A stretch of DNA of 45,024 nt. Origin: JAABUE01 sp037440925. Lineage in GTDB: Bacteria; Chloroflexota; Anaerolineae; Anaerolineales; Villigracilaceae. The notes under the pieces are model-generated. The model ran no database searches. It worked only from the letters and a program-made list of their open reading frames with translations, and had not been told where the DNA came from. Below, piece by piece: positions 31,124-39,372 of the stretch. Location: NCBI GenBank assembly GCA_037440925.1, contig JBBITF010000022.1, positions 1 to 45,024 of the forward strand. The letters run 5' to 3'. How positions within the stretch are numbered: position 1 is the first letter of the stretch; each line of letters begins with the position of its first letter. Made by a program: the position numbers and the translations under genes.

Positions 31124-32572
31124 TCAAGAAACATTCGTTTTCGAGAGTTGCTGCTCGGCGCGGGCGAGGATTTCGTCCAGAGCGCCGCGCGTATGGTCGG
31201 GCAGAGATTCCTCGAGGGGGCCAGCCAGGATTTCCTCCACCTTTCTACGTGCATTGGTGTACATGCCCGGCCGACCGAGTTCCTGCCATTGTTCCAGGGT
31301 GTGGCGATCGAGCAGCCAGGGCAGGTAGAACTCGTTGGTGCGCGAGAGCCTACGGGTGGACTTTCTTCCCAAGAAGTGGCCGCCCGGCCCAACTTGCAGG
31401 ATATCGCTGGTGAGGACTTTTTCTGGCTCGGAGTCGATGCCCTGGAAGAGGCGCTCGCAGATGTGGGCGATTTCGTTATCCACTACAATTTGTTCCAGCA
31501 CCAGGAGTTGATCGCCCTCTAGTTCGCCAAAGCCAACCAGAATGTCCGAGCCAGACAAGACCGGCGCAATCGAGGTAGTCATTTTTTCCAGCACCGCTTC
31601 GGGGCCGGGAGAACGCGCATCGGCGGTGCAGCCGGCCGAAGTCGCGGGAAGACCGTAGAAGCGTCCCATTTCGGCCAGCGCGGCCGACATCAGTCCCATT
31701 TCCGGCGTTCCAGCGGTGTAGGATCCGGTGCGGAAGTCAATCGTCCCCGTTGCGCTGCTGTAAATCATGGGGCGGCCGGGGTGGGCGAGTTGGTAGACGA
31801 CGATGGAGGAAAGCGCTTCGGCGTTGGCAATACACAGGTTGCTGAAGAGGCTGGCAGGGCCGGTCGTGCCAGGCACGGGCATGGGTAGTACCATAATCGG
31901 CAGGTCGAGGCTGCCCAGTTCGATGTAGGCGTCCATCATCGGGCCGTCATGCACGAGCGGCGAGACCGGGCAATAGATGAATGAGAAGGCGTGGCTGTTT
32001 TTTACTTGCGCTTCGCTGCCTAGAATGGCAATCAACCCCTCGGCCAGGAATTCGGCTTGTTGGGAGGTGTGCAGTTCGTGTTGCAGGTGCTTGGAGCAGA
32101 ATGTGGCGCTGGTAAACCATTCATATAATGGGCGGACGGCGGCAGGTTTGTCTTCAGCGGCGACCGGCGCCCACGCCATGACGCCCATGTCCATTTTTTG
32201 GAAGATGCGCATGGCAAGTTCATTGTCTTTGTCGGTTCCGTAATGACGTTCTCCGCTCTCGAAATCTTGCGCAAAGGCGGCTGTGCCGTCCATGGCATAG
32301 CGCGTTACAGGCGAAGGAAGCGGATAGTTGTAGGCGGAGTTGCGCGCTCCTAAGGTAAACGCCGGCGGGCAGGTTCGAATGGTTTGCTCGACCAGTTCGG
32401 CTGGCAGGTGAGCGACTTTTTCTTCCCACACGATATGTGCGCCATGCGCCTCCAGTAACTGGAGGGCTTTTTGGCTGTGATAGCGCACGCCAGCCTGGGA
32501 CAAGATGTGCAGGGTCTCGGTATGAATCTTTTCTTTCTCGACTTCTGACAGTAATTGGCATTGGTATCGCAT
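31124..32572 (-). CDS. MttB-family corrinoid methyltransferase (paralogue 1)
   Basis: A 482-residue member of the MttB (COG5598) family, which moves a methyl group from a methylated amine to a corrinoid protein. Family segments seen are LHILSQAGVRYHSQKALQLL, TRYAMDGTAAF, NSHAFSFIYCPVSPLVHD and GPASLFSNLCIANAEALS, and near the C-terminus VGPGGHFLGRKSTR. The coding sequence is uninterrupted, so there is no in-frame amber codon and no pyrrolysine. That points to quaternary amines (glycine-betaine type) rather than trimethylamine. It is close to paralogue 2 in its layout. Start ATG 32572 has only a weak ribosome site. Confidence 0.9.
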   Translation of the reverse strand: MRYQCQLLSEVEKEKIHTETLHILSQAGVRYHSQKALQLLEAHGAHIVWEEKVAHLPAELVEQTIRTCPPAFTLGARNSAYNYPLPSPVTRYAMDGTAAFAQDFESGERHYGTDKDNELAMRIFQKMDMGVMAWAPVAAEDKPAAVRPLYEWFTSATFCSKHLQHELHTSQQAEFLAEGLIAILGSEAQVKNSHAFSFIYCPVSPLVHDGPMMDAYIELGSLDLPIMVLPMPVPGTTGPASLFSNLCIANAEALSSIVVYQLAHPGRPMIYSSATGTIDFRTGSYTAGTPEMGLMSAALAEMGRFYGLPATSAGCTADARSPGPEAVLEKMTTSIAPVLSGSDILVGFGELEGDQLLVLEQIVVDNEIAHICERLFQGIDSEPEKVLTSDILQVGPGGHFLGRKSTRRLSRTNEFYLPWLLDRHTLEQWQELGRPGMYTNARRKVEEILAGPLEESLPDHTRGALDEILARAEQQLSKTNVS

Positions 32573-32604
32573 AGGCTGTGCCTCGATTTATCTTTTGGTT
32601 TGCC

Positions 32605-32625
32605 CCCTCTCCCGCCGGGAGAGGG
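32605..32625. repeat. CCCTCTCCC/GGGAGAGGG palindrome between paralogues 1 and 2
   Basis: A nine-pair perfect stem with loop GCC is followed by ACGGGGTGAGGG, a word common in dispersed intergenic repeats of many bacteria. It fills part of the 95-base gap between the genes. Confidence 0.7.
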
Positions 32626-32667
32626 ACGGGGTGAGGGCGATTTACCAGCAGGCTGCTAGATCCTTAT

Positions 32668-34101
32668 TCATTTTGTCTCACGAGCGCGCCTTTCGATTTT
32701 GTCCAATTCGCGCTGGATATCTTCGCTCAGGGGCAAAGGCTGATGTGTGGCAAGGATTTCGCGCAGCGACTCCCGCACCTCATCTATCAGGGTGGGACGG
32801 CCAGAGGCTGCCCAGTTCTCGTATGAGTCGCGCGCGTTGAAGTCGCTGACATACAGTTCTCCGCTTTTCATGGCTTTGCGGGTAGAGCGCCGCCCCAGGA
32901 AGTTGCCGCCGTGTTCTACGGCCGCCAGGTCTACTTCGAGCCACTCCTCCGCGCTGGTGTTGATGCCATCTGAGAGCCGTGAGCAGCGTCGGAAGATTTC
33001 TACATCAATCATCACTTGCTCCAGGCTCAGGATCATGGCGCCGCTCAATTGGCCTGGCCCTACCAGCAAATCGGGCCAGGAGAGAATGGCCATGGTCCAA
33101 TTTAACGCGCGTTCATAGCCGGAGCGCACGCCTGGCACATAATGGCCGGGGTTGCCGGCTGAGGCTTCGACCGGCAGCCCATAGTGACGCGCCATTTCAA
33201 TCACTGCCGTTCCTAGAAGTCCATGTTCCACTTCGCCGCCGGTAAAGCGCCCGGTGTATGGGTCAATGATGGAGGGCGCCGGCGCGTAGATGACGGGCGT
33301 GCCAGGCGCCGCTGCCTGGATGAGACACAACATGGCAAGCGTTTCGCAGTTGGAAAGCATCACGGTGGAAATCAAACTGGCAGGCGCGGTGCCGCCCATC
33401 AAAGGCATGGGCATAATGGCGGCGGGGAAACCCCACTCGATGGTTTCCAAATAGGCGTCGGTGTGCTCGGCCTCGATGACCAACGGTGAAACGGGCGTCA
33501 CCAGGAACGAAAAGGGATTTGTTTTTTTCATTTCTTGCTTGCCGCCAAACACCGTCCCCAAGATTTCCAGCATCCAGCGGGACTCTTCGACTGTGTAGGA
33601 GCAATCCTGGAGATGTTTCGAGAAGTTGGCAACCATTTCACGCCAATAGCGCACCGAATCTCCCATGCTTTTCTGGAAGAAGGTGGCCTCTACCATAGAC
33701 CAGTAGACGCCTACTTCGTCTAGCGCATCTATCAAGCGCGTAGCGTTTAGCCAGTCATTGAAAGTGGGTTCGCGGCGCTCTTCGGTCTCTGTGTCTATCA
33801 CGTAAATTGCAGCGCCGTCGGCCAGGAGCGTGCACTGGTTTTCGTTGACGGAGAATTCCCAGCCCGGCCGCCGGCCGCCTAGTTTGAATTTTTTAGGCGC
33901 CAGCCGCAGCGCCTCTTCGACCAGGGCGCGCGGGAAGCGGACGATATTGTTTGTGGTATCTACATCCGCGCCGGCGGCTTTCAAAATTTTGCGTCCGCGC
34001 GCAGTGTCTACTCGTACTCCTTTTGTAGCCAAGATGGATAAGGTGCGCTCATGCACCTGGGCGATTTCCTGTTCTGACAATACTCTCAGGTCGGTTTCCA
34101 T
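32668..34101 (-). CDS. MttB-family corrinoid methyltransferase (paralogue 2)
   Basis: A 477-residue MttB-family protein without an in-frame amber codon. Shared family stretches are LSILATKGVRVDTARGRKIL, NPFSFLVTPVSPLVIEAEHTD, GGTAPASLISTVMLSNCETLA and ARHYGLPVEASAG. The C-terminal signature reads VEHGGNFLGRRSTR, where paralogue 1 has GPGGHFLGRKSTR, so a family His is Asn here. The first residue is ATG 34101 with GAGGTTTCT upstream. Located between paralogues 1 and 3. Its substrate may differ from the others. Confidence 0.9.
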   Translation of the reverse strand: METDLRVLSEQEIAQVHERTLSILATKGVRVDTARGRKILKAAGADVDTTNNIVRFPRALVEEALRLAPKKFKLGGRRPGWEFSVNENQCTLLADGAAIYVIDTETEERREPTFNDWLNATRLIDALDEVGVYWSMVEATFFQKSMGDSVRYWREMVANFSKHLQDCSYTVEESRWMLEILGTVFGGKQEMKKTNPFSFLVTPVSPLVIEAEHTDAYLETIEWGFPAAIMPMPLMGGTAPASLISTVMLSNCETLAMLCLIQAAAPGTPVIYAPAPSIIDPYTGRFTGGEVEHGLLGTAVIEMARHYGLPVEASAGNPGHYVPGVRSGYERALNWTMAILSWPDLLVGPGQLSGAMILSLEQVMIDVEIFRRCSRLSDGINTSAEEWLEVDLAAVEHGGNFLGRRSTRKAMKSGELYVSDFNARDSYENWAASGRPTLIDEVRESLREILATHQPLPLSEDIQRELDKIERRARETK

Positions 34102-34209
34102 AGAAACCTCTTTTTGGGGTTGTGAGAATGCAATACTACGCTCTCATTGCAAATGTGTTAGGGAGTTAGAGACGGGTGGCGGTTAAATTTTGTCCGCCGG
34201 GCTCTTGCG

Positions 34210-34249
34210 CCAGGAGCAGGGTTTATAGGGAGTATGAGCCCGCTCCTGG
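34210..34249. repeat. Inverted repeat upstream of paralogue 2
   Basis: CCAGGAGC (34210-34217) and GCTCCTGG (34242-34249) form an eight-pair stem with a 24-base loop in the 165-base gap after the stop of paralogue 3 on the - strand. No T-run is seen on the - strand. Confidence 0.5.
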
Positions 34250-34266
34250 AGGAAGAGGCGCATCGT

Positions 34267-35727
34267 TCATTCTTTCCCTCCTATCTCCCGATCTGCCGTT
34301 GCCAGGATGCGGGTCAATTCAGCCTGCTGGATAGGCTCCAGCGGCTGCGGATAATGGGTTTGGATGATGGCTTCGACCTTCTCGCGCGCCACTTCGACCG
34401 GGTCTCGCATCTTTCCCGACGGGTCGGTTTGCTCGGTCAACGCGGAGAATTGCCGCTCCCGAATATTTTCTCGCGTGTGGCGATGTTTCAAGAACAAGCC
34501 GCGCGGCCCCACTTCCTTGATGACGTCGAGGGCCAGGGCTTCGCGCGTGGTGTCCAGCCCGGCGGTCTCGATGCGGACGCGGTGATAGATGTCGCTGTCA
34601 AGGAGGATGGCTTCGGGATACAGCAGGGTGCAGGATTCGAGCAATCCCAGGCCCGAGCCGGTCTCGGCGCCGGCCAGGGCGCACAACATCAGGGAAGAGG
34701 CCGCGTCGCCGGCTTGTTGCCAACCCGGCTGGCGCGCGTCGGTGCCAAAGATGCCTGCCAGGGTTGGCACGCCCCAGTGATGGGCCATTTCGACCCCAAT
34801 GGGATAAAGCAAGGTGGCTTCCCAAGAGGTGCCAAGATAATCGCCGCTGTGCGGGTGCATGACGCCCGGCATGAAAGAATGAAAGACCGGCGCGCCAGGG
34901 TATGCCATTTGAATCAATACCAGCGCCGAGACAATTTCGGCGTCACCGGCTACTACCGTTCCTGCCAGCGTAGCCGGAGCGGTGGAGCCAACATTTGCCA
35001 TGGACATAAATCCCACCGGCAGGCCCGCTTCGGCAAACAGCAAGGCCGATTCCATGCCTTCTTTATCTTGTCCAAGCGGGGCAATGCAGCATACCAATAG
35101 GGACAAGGGCGGGCGCTTGCGCATATTTTCTTCGCTGCCGGCAATCACCCGCGCCATCTCTACGGCGTAGCGTCCTAAGGCCTCGCCCATCACGGTTTCG
35201 CTCTGGACGTGTTTGACGGTATTATTGAACGAGGCTTCGATTTCGTGTAGCGGAGCGGTGCTGGGATGATCAGCGGCGCTGACGATGGGCCAATAGAAGC
35301 CAATGGAGGGCAAGGCGTCGGCCACGCGCGCCATGGTGGCTACGTCTGCTTTGCAGGAGGCGCGCCGTTTTCGGGTGGTAAAGTCTATGGTTTCCACGCC
35401 GCAGCCGTCGGTGGCGCAGTACATTTGCGTGCCATCCAGCGTCAGGTCGTGGACGGGGGAGCGGGCGCCCATTGTGTAGTAGCGAGGCGCTGTTTTAAGG
35501 GAAGCAAGCACCAGGTCCGGCGAGAGGCGTACAATCTGTTTCTGGAAGTCCACTTGTGCACCATGTTCGGCGTAAATGCGCAGGCATTTTTCGGAAGGGC
35601 AATGCACGCCGGTTTCGGCCAGGATTTCGAGGCTGCCATTGGCAAGGCTTTGAATTTGTTGTTCGTCTAGCAGGTGATAAGGCCGTTTAGGTCGGAGGGG
35701 TTGAAGGGGGGGCGTATCAGTAAACAT
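34267..35727 (-). CDS. MttB-family corrinoid methyltransferase (paralogue 3)
   Basis: A 486-residue MttB-family protein without an in-frame amber codon. It is closest to paralogue 4, sharing TDGCGV, NTVKHVQSET, MRKRPPLSLLVCCIAPL and VEMAHHWG segments. The C-terminal signature is VGPRGLFLKHRHTR, so the His of GPGGHFL is replaced by Leu. It is preceded by paralogue 4 on the same strand, 87 bases away, with a hairpin in the gap. Expected to be a cytoplasmic TIM-barrel enzyme methylating the corrinoid protein. Confidence 0.9.
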   Translation of the reverse strand: MFTDTPPLQPLRPKRPYHLLDEQQIQSLANGSLEILAETGVHCPSEKCLRIYAEHGAQVDFQKQIVRLSPDLVLASLKTAPRYYTMGARSPVHDLTLDGTQMYCATDGCGVETIDFTTRKRRASCKADVATMARVADALPSIGFYWPIVSAADHPSTAPLHEIEASFNNTVKHVQSETVMGEALGRYAVEMARVIAGSEENMRKRPPLSLLVCCIAPLGQDKEGMESALLFAEAGLPVGFMSMANVGSTAPATLAGTVVAGDAEIVSALVLIQMAYPGAPVFHSFMPGVMHPHSGDYLGTSWEATLLYPIGVEMAHHWGVPTLAGIFGTDARQPGWQQAGDAASSLMLCALAGAETGSGLGLLESCTLLYPEAILLDSDIYHRVRIETAGLDTTREALALDVIKEVGPRGLFLKHRHTRENIRERQFSALTEQTDPSGKMRDPVEVAREKVEAIIQTHYPQPLEPIQQAELTRILATADREIGGKE

Positions 35728-35784
35728 GATTTACTTCTTTCGGCTAGGCAGAGGATGAGATACTCTGCTTGGCCATCTCTTATT

Positions 35785-35808
35785 AGGGCTTTTCAAAAAA
35801 AAAGCCCT
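35785..35808. terminator. Hairpin between paralogues 3 and 4
   Basis: AGGGCTTTT (35785-35793) pairs with AAAAGCCCT (35800-35808), with CAAAAA between. The A/T-run makes it terminator-like on both strands, perhaps partial since the downstream genes are presumably co-transcribed. Confidence 0.55.
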
Positions 35809-35814
35809 GATCTC

Positions 35815-37266
35815 TTATCCAAGTTCCTTGTCGGCTGCTGCCAGGATGCGAATCAGTTCATCTTTTTTGTTCTTTTCGAGCGGTTCGGATTCGTGCGTTG
35901 CCAGGATGTGGCGCACGCGCTCCCGCGCTACTTCGCGCGCATCGCGGTATTTGCCGTCGGCGCCCAGTTCATGTGTCACGCCTCGCACCAGGGAAGTGCG
36001 CATGTGATTGCGGGTATGCTTCTGGCTCAGGAAGTGTCCGCCGGGGCCAACATTGGCAATCGTCTCCAGCGCCAGGGTCTCTTCATTGACTTCCATCTGC
36101 ATCAGGTAGGCGCGGGCGCGCTGGTATAGGTCTTCATCCAGGATGATTTGTTCGGGGTACAGGCGGGTATAGGTGCGCGCCAGGCCCATGCCGGTCACGA
36201 TTTCGGGGCCGGTCAAGCCGGCCAGCAGCGGGTCGAGGGCTGTCTCGGCAGCCGATTGCCAAGTGCCGGCTTCGAGTGAGTCGGTGCCGTAGCAAGCGCC
36301 CAACGAAGACATGCCCCAATGATGCGCCATCTCAACCACGCCATAACGACCGCGCGCGTCGCGCGGGTAACTGATGTAGCCGCCGGTGCGCGGGTCGGCC
36401 CAGGCTTGCATGAGCGAATGGAAAACCGGCGCGCCCGGCGCAATCAATTGCAGGAGGACGGTAGCGCTGATGATTTCGGCATCGGCCATCGCAAAGGCGC
36501 CAGCCAGCGTGGCAGGTGCGGTGGTGCCAAGAGTGGGCATGGCTAAAAATCCAACCGGCACGCCGGCTTGGGCCATCACCATAGCGCCTTCAATGCCGGC
36601 GTGATCTTGGACGAGCGGAGCAATGGTACAAACGACCAGCGAAAGCGGCGGACGTTTGCGCAGTTCATCTTTGCTGCCCGCAATGACCGTTGCCATTTCG
36701 ACGGCGTATTCGCAGTCGCGTCCTCCCATGATGGTTTCAGATTGGACGTGTTTAACCGAGTTGTTCCAAATGGCTTCTATTTCGTGCAGAGGAGCGGTTT
36801 TGCCATAGTCTTGCGCGCTGACCATCGGCCAGATGAAGGCGATGGCAGGCAGGGCATCGGCTACACGCGCCATCATTTCTACGTCGCTTTTGCGCGAGGC
36901 GCGCTCGGTTTGAGTGTCCAGGTCTACCACTTGCACGCCACAACCGTCGGTTGTGAAGTACGTCACCCTGTCTTGCAATTGCAGGTCATATTCTGGCGCG
37001 CGCGCTCCCAAGACAAAATAGCGGGGAACGGTTTGCATGGCATTGAATACCAGGTCGCGCGGGAATTTGACGTTTTGTGTGGCTTTGTCTACTTTGGCGC
37101 CATGTCCATGTAAGACGGTCAGCGCTTTCTCTGACGGAAAACGCACGCCCACTTCTTCCAGGATACGCAACGTGGCTTCTTGGAGTTGATTTAATTGCTC
37201 ATCGGACAAATACTGAACGCGGTAAGCGGAACGGATAGGCTCAAGCGGGGGGCGTTGAACGGTCAT
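35815..37266 (-). CDS. MttB-family corrinoid methyltransferase (paralogue 4)
   Basis: A 483-residue MttB-family protein and first of the methyltransferase genes after the transporter. ATG 37266 has AAGGAG upstream; an earlier in-frame start is less good. It shows LRILEEVGVRFPSEKAL, TDGCGVQVVDL, NSVKHVQSETIMGG, RKRPPLSLVVCTIAPL and VEMAHHWG, and keeps the full signature VGPGGHFLSQKHTR. No in-frame amber codon. This is the most family-typical of the four and the best candidate for the main demethylase. Confidence 0.92.
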   Translation of the reverse strand: MTVQRPPLEPIRSAYRVQYLSDEQLNQLQEATLRILEEVGVRFPSEKALTVLHGHGAKVDKATQNVKFPRDLVFNAMQTVPRYFVLGARAPEYDLQLQDRVTYFTTDGCGVQVVDLDTQTERASRKSDVEMMARVADALPAIAFIWPMVSAQDYGKTAPLHEIEAIWNNSVKHVQSETIMGGRDCEYAVEMATVIAGSKDELRKRPPLSLVVCTIAPLVQDHAGIEGAMVMAQAGVPVGFLAMPTLGTTAPATLAGAFAMADAEIISATVLLQLIAPGAPVFHSLMQAWADPRTGGYISYPRDARGRYGVVEMAHHWGMSSLGACYGTDSLEAGTWQSAAETALDPLLAGLTGPEIVTGMGLARTYTRLYPEQIILDEDLYQRARAYLMQMEVNEETLALETIANVGPGGHFLSQKHTRNHMRTSLVRGVTHELGADGKYRDAREVARERVRHILATHESEPLEKNKKDELIRILAAADKELG

Positions 37267-37314
37267 TTGCTGTACTCCTTGGTAGCCTGCCGGCGGCAGC
37301 GGCAAATCTTTGAA

Positions 37315-38253
37315 TTAGCGCTCGCCGATTTTCTCGAGCACTTTGTGGGGGTCGAAGGCGTCTCTCAAACCATCTCCGATATAGTTGACAGAAATAATGG
37401 CCAGGAAAATCATAAAACCGGGGAAGATAGCCAGCCAGGGATACTTGGTAAAATGTTCTTGAGCATTGCTTAGCAAATTTCCCCAGGATGGCGTTGGCGG
37501 CTGAACCCCAAAGCCCAGAAAACTCAAGCCGGATTCCTCGATAATGGCATAGCCCAACTCCAGGGTGGCTTCAACGATGATCGGCCCGATGGTGTTGGGC
37601 AAGATGTGGTTTAGGATGATGCGTAAGTCTGAGCCTCCCAGGGCGCGCGTGGCGGTCACAAAGTCTAGTTCGCGCAAAGTGAGAATGGCGGCCCGCACCA
37701 GGCGGGCAAAGGTCATCCAGGCCAGGATGCCGATGACCAGGCCAATCGTCAAGACGCTATTGCGCTCGAACAAGGGCGCTTCTACTTCGCGCAAGATGGC
37801 GCTGAGCAAGATGAGAACCAGGAAGGAGGGCAATGAGAGGAAGGTATCTGTGATACGCATCAAGGCGGTATCGAGCCTGCCTCCGTAAAAGCCGGCCAGC
37901 GCCCCCACCGGAACGCCTATGGTTAGCGAAATGACAACTACCAGCAAGCCGACTGTCAAGGAGATGCGGCCGCCATATAAAACGCGCGTGAGCAGGTCGC
38001 GGCCAAGCGCGTCGGTGCCCATAGGGTGATGCAGAGAGGGCGGCCGGTTGCGCTCTTCCATGCTGGAGAGTTCAGGGTCATAGGGAGAAAGCGGCGCAAG
38101 CAAAACCGCCAGCGCCAACAGGCCCAGCACAATTGCGCCTCCCACCGCTCCAGGGTGTTTGCGAAAGCGTTTCCACACGGCAAACGCCATACTGGCGCTT
38201 TCGGCTGTCATGACAGATTTTTTCGATGAGAAGTCAACTATGCTTTGGGTCAT
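37315..38253 (-). CDS. DppC-type ABC transporter permease
   Basis: A 312-residue inner-membrane permease of the peptide/nickel family. One N-terminal helix (AIVLGLLALAVLLAP) is followed by the GTDALGRDLLTRVLYGGRISL segment, four to five more helices and the EAA-type loop RALGGSDLRIILNHILPN, ending in SFLGFGVQPPTPSWGNLL. It forms the pore with the DppB-type protein, whose stop codon lies three bases before. No ATPase gene (DppD/DppF) is present nearby, so these must come from elsewhere. Confidence 0.92.
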   Translation of the reverse strand: MTQSIVDFSSKKSVMTAESASMAFAVWKRFRKHPGAVGGAIVLGLLALAVLLAPLSPYDPELSSMEERNRPPSLHHPMGTDALGRDLLTRVLYGGRISLTVGLLVVVISLTIGVPVGALAGFYGGRLDTALMRITDTFLSLPSFLVLILLSAILREVEAPLFERNSVLTIGLVIGILAWMTFARLVRAAILTLRELDFVTATRALGGSDLRIILNHILPNTIGPIIVEATLELGYAIIEESGLSFLGFGVQPPTPSWGNLLSNAQEHFTKYPWLAIFPGFMIFLAIISVNYIGDGLRDAFDPHKVLEKIGER

Positions 38254-38256
38254 TAT

Positions 38257-39300
38257 TTAGTCATAACGCACGCGCGGATCAAGATAAGCGTACAAAATAT
38301 CAGCCAATAGATTAGACAGGATGATAAAGGCGGCTCCAATGATGAGAACAGCCATCAAAATCGGATAATCGCGGTTGAGCGCCGCTTGGTAATATAAGCG
38401 TCCCATCCCAGGCCAGGAAAACAGGATTTCCACAAAGATTGCGCCGCTGAAAATGTAGGGCAAATCGAGCGCCAGGAGGGTAATGAGCGGAATCAGCGCA
38501 TTGCGCAAGGCGTGTTTGTACAATACCACTTTTTGCGGCAGACCTTTGGCGCGGGCGGTGCGCAAGTAATCTTTGTGGATGACGTCCAACATGCTGGAGC
38601 GCAGGAAACGAGAGTACCAGGCGATCCAGCCGAGCGCGCCGGTCAAAACAGGCAAAATCAGGTGTACCACCCGGTCGCCAAGATGAAAGCCTACGCTGCC
38701 GGTAGAGGTCATGCCGCCGGAGGGCAGCAGCGGTTCGCCGGTAAAGGGATTCCTCAGCCAGGCATAGAAAATCAAAATCAGAATCAACCCTAGCCAGAAT
38801 TCTGGGATGGCCTGACCGGCAAAAGAAAAGGTTGTGACGGTAATGTCGAAAGCCGAATATTGTTTGATAGCCGAAATGATGCCGATGGGGATGGCAATCA
38901 GCACGGCCAGCAGCATGGTAATCGTCATTAAGTAAATCGTATTGGGTAAGCGCTGACTGATTTCGTCCAGGACCGGCTGGCGGGTGCGAAAAGAGAAACC
39001 AAAATCGCCGCGGAAGATACCCTTGCGTGTGCCGTAACTTTCAGCGACGCCATCGCCGTCCAAATCTACCCGCATCCAATCATTGCCTATCAGCCAGACC
39101 AGGTATTGAGTTGGCAGCGGTTTGTCCAGTCCAAATTGTCGCTTGAGTAATTCGATTTTTTCTGGGTTGATATGGCGGCTTTGCCCATGTCCAGCCAGAG
39201 GCCCGCCCGGCGCGACATTGACCAGCGCAAATAAGAGAATGCTGAGCAAAAACAGCAGCCCAACCGTTTGAAGTAAGCGCCGCGCAATGTAAGTGGTCAT
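38257..39300 (-). CDS. DppB-type ABC transporter permease
   Basis: A 347-residue permease with six predicted helices, starting MTTYIARRLLQTVGLLFLLSI. The start at 39300 is chosen over an upstream TTG (39354), which lies in a hairpin. The outer loop after helix 1 holds DLDGDGVAESYG (residues 79-90), a DxDxDG calcium-type loop that is an insertion compared with E. coli DppB. The EAA-type loop is RTARAKGLPQKVVLYKHALRNALIPL. It partners with the DppC-type protein. The gene lies after the lipoprotein gene, separated by a strong hairpin. Confidence 0.9.
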   Translation of the reverse strand: MTTYIARRLLQTVGLLFLLSILLFALVNVAPGGPLAGHGQSRHINPEKIELLKRQFGLDKPLPTQYLVWLIGNDWMRVDLDGDGVAESYGTRKGIFRGDFGFSFRTRQPVLDEISQRLPNTIYLMTITMLLAVLIAIPIGIISAIKQYSAFDITVTTFSFAGQAIPEFWLGLILILIFYAWLRNPFTGEPLLPSGGMTSTGSVGFHLGDRVVHLILPVLTGALGWIAWYSRFLRSSMLDVIHKDYLRTARAKGLPQKVVLYKHALRNALIPLITLLALDLPYIFSGAIFVEILFSWPGMGRLYYQAALNRDYPILMAVLIIGAAFIILSNLLADILYAYLDPRVRYD

Positions 39301-39334
39301 GGATAGGATGCGTGGTTTGTCAGAATTTCGAATG

Positions 39335-39360
39335 GGCGGCTTGCCTTTACGCAAGCCGCC
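39335..39360. terminator. Hairpin between binding-protein and DppB genes
   Basis: GGCGGCTTGC, a 6-base loop and GCAAGCCGCC form a perfect ten-pair stem 12 bases after the binding-protein stop. There is no T-run on the - strand side, so it is more like a 3'-stabilising hairpin that raises binding protein over permeases. Confidence 0.75.
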
Positions 39361-39372
39361 CCGTAAAAAGGG

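Noticed and set aside
30455..37266. Pyrrolysine-dependent trimethylamine methyltransferase system
   Set aside because: All four MttB-family genes run uninterrupted to full length, with no in-frame amber codon, and no pyl genes are in the window.
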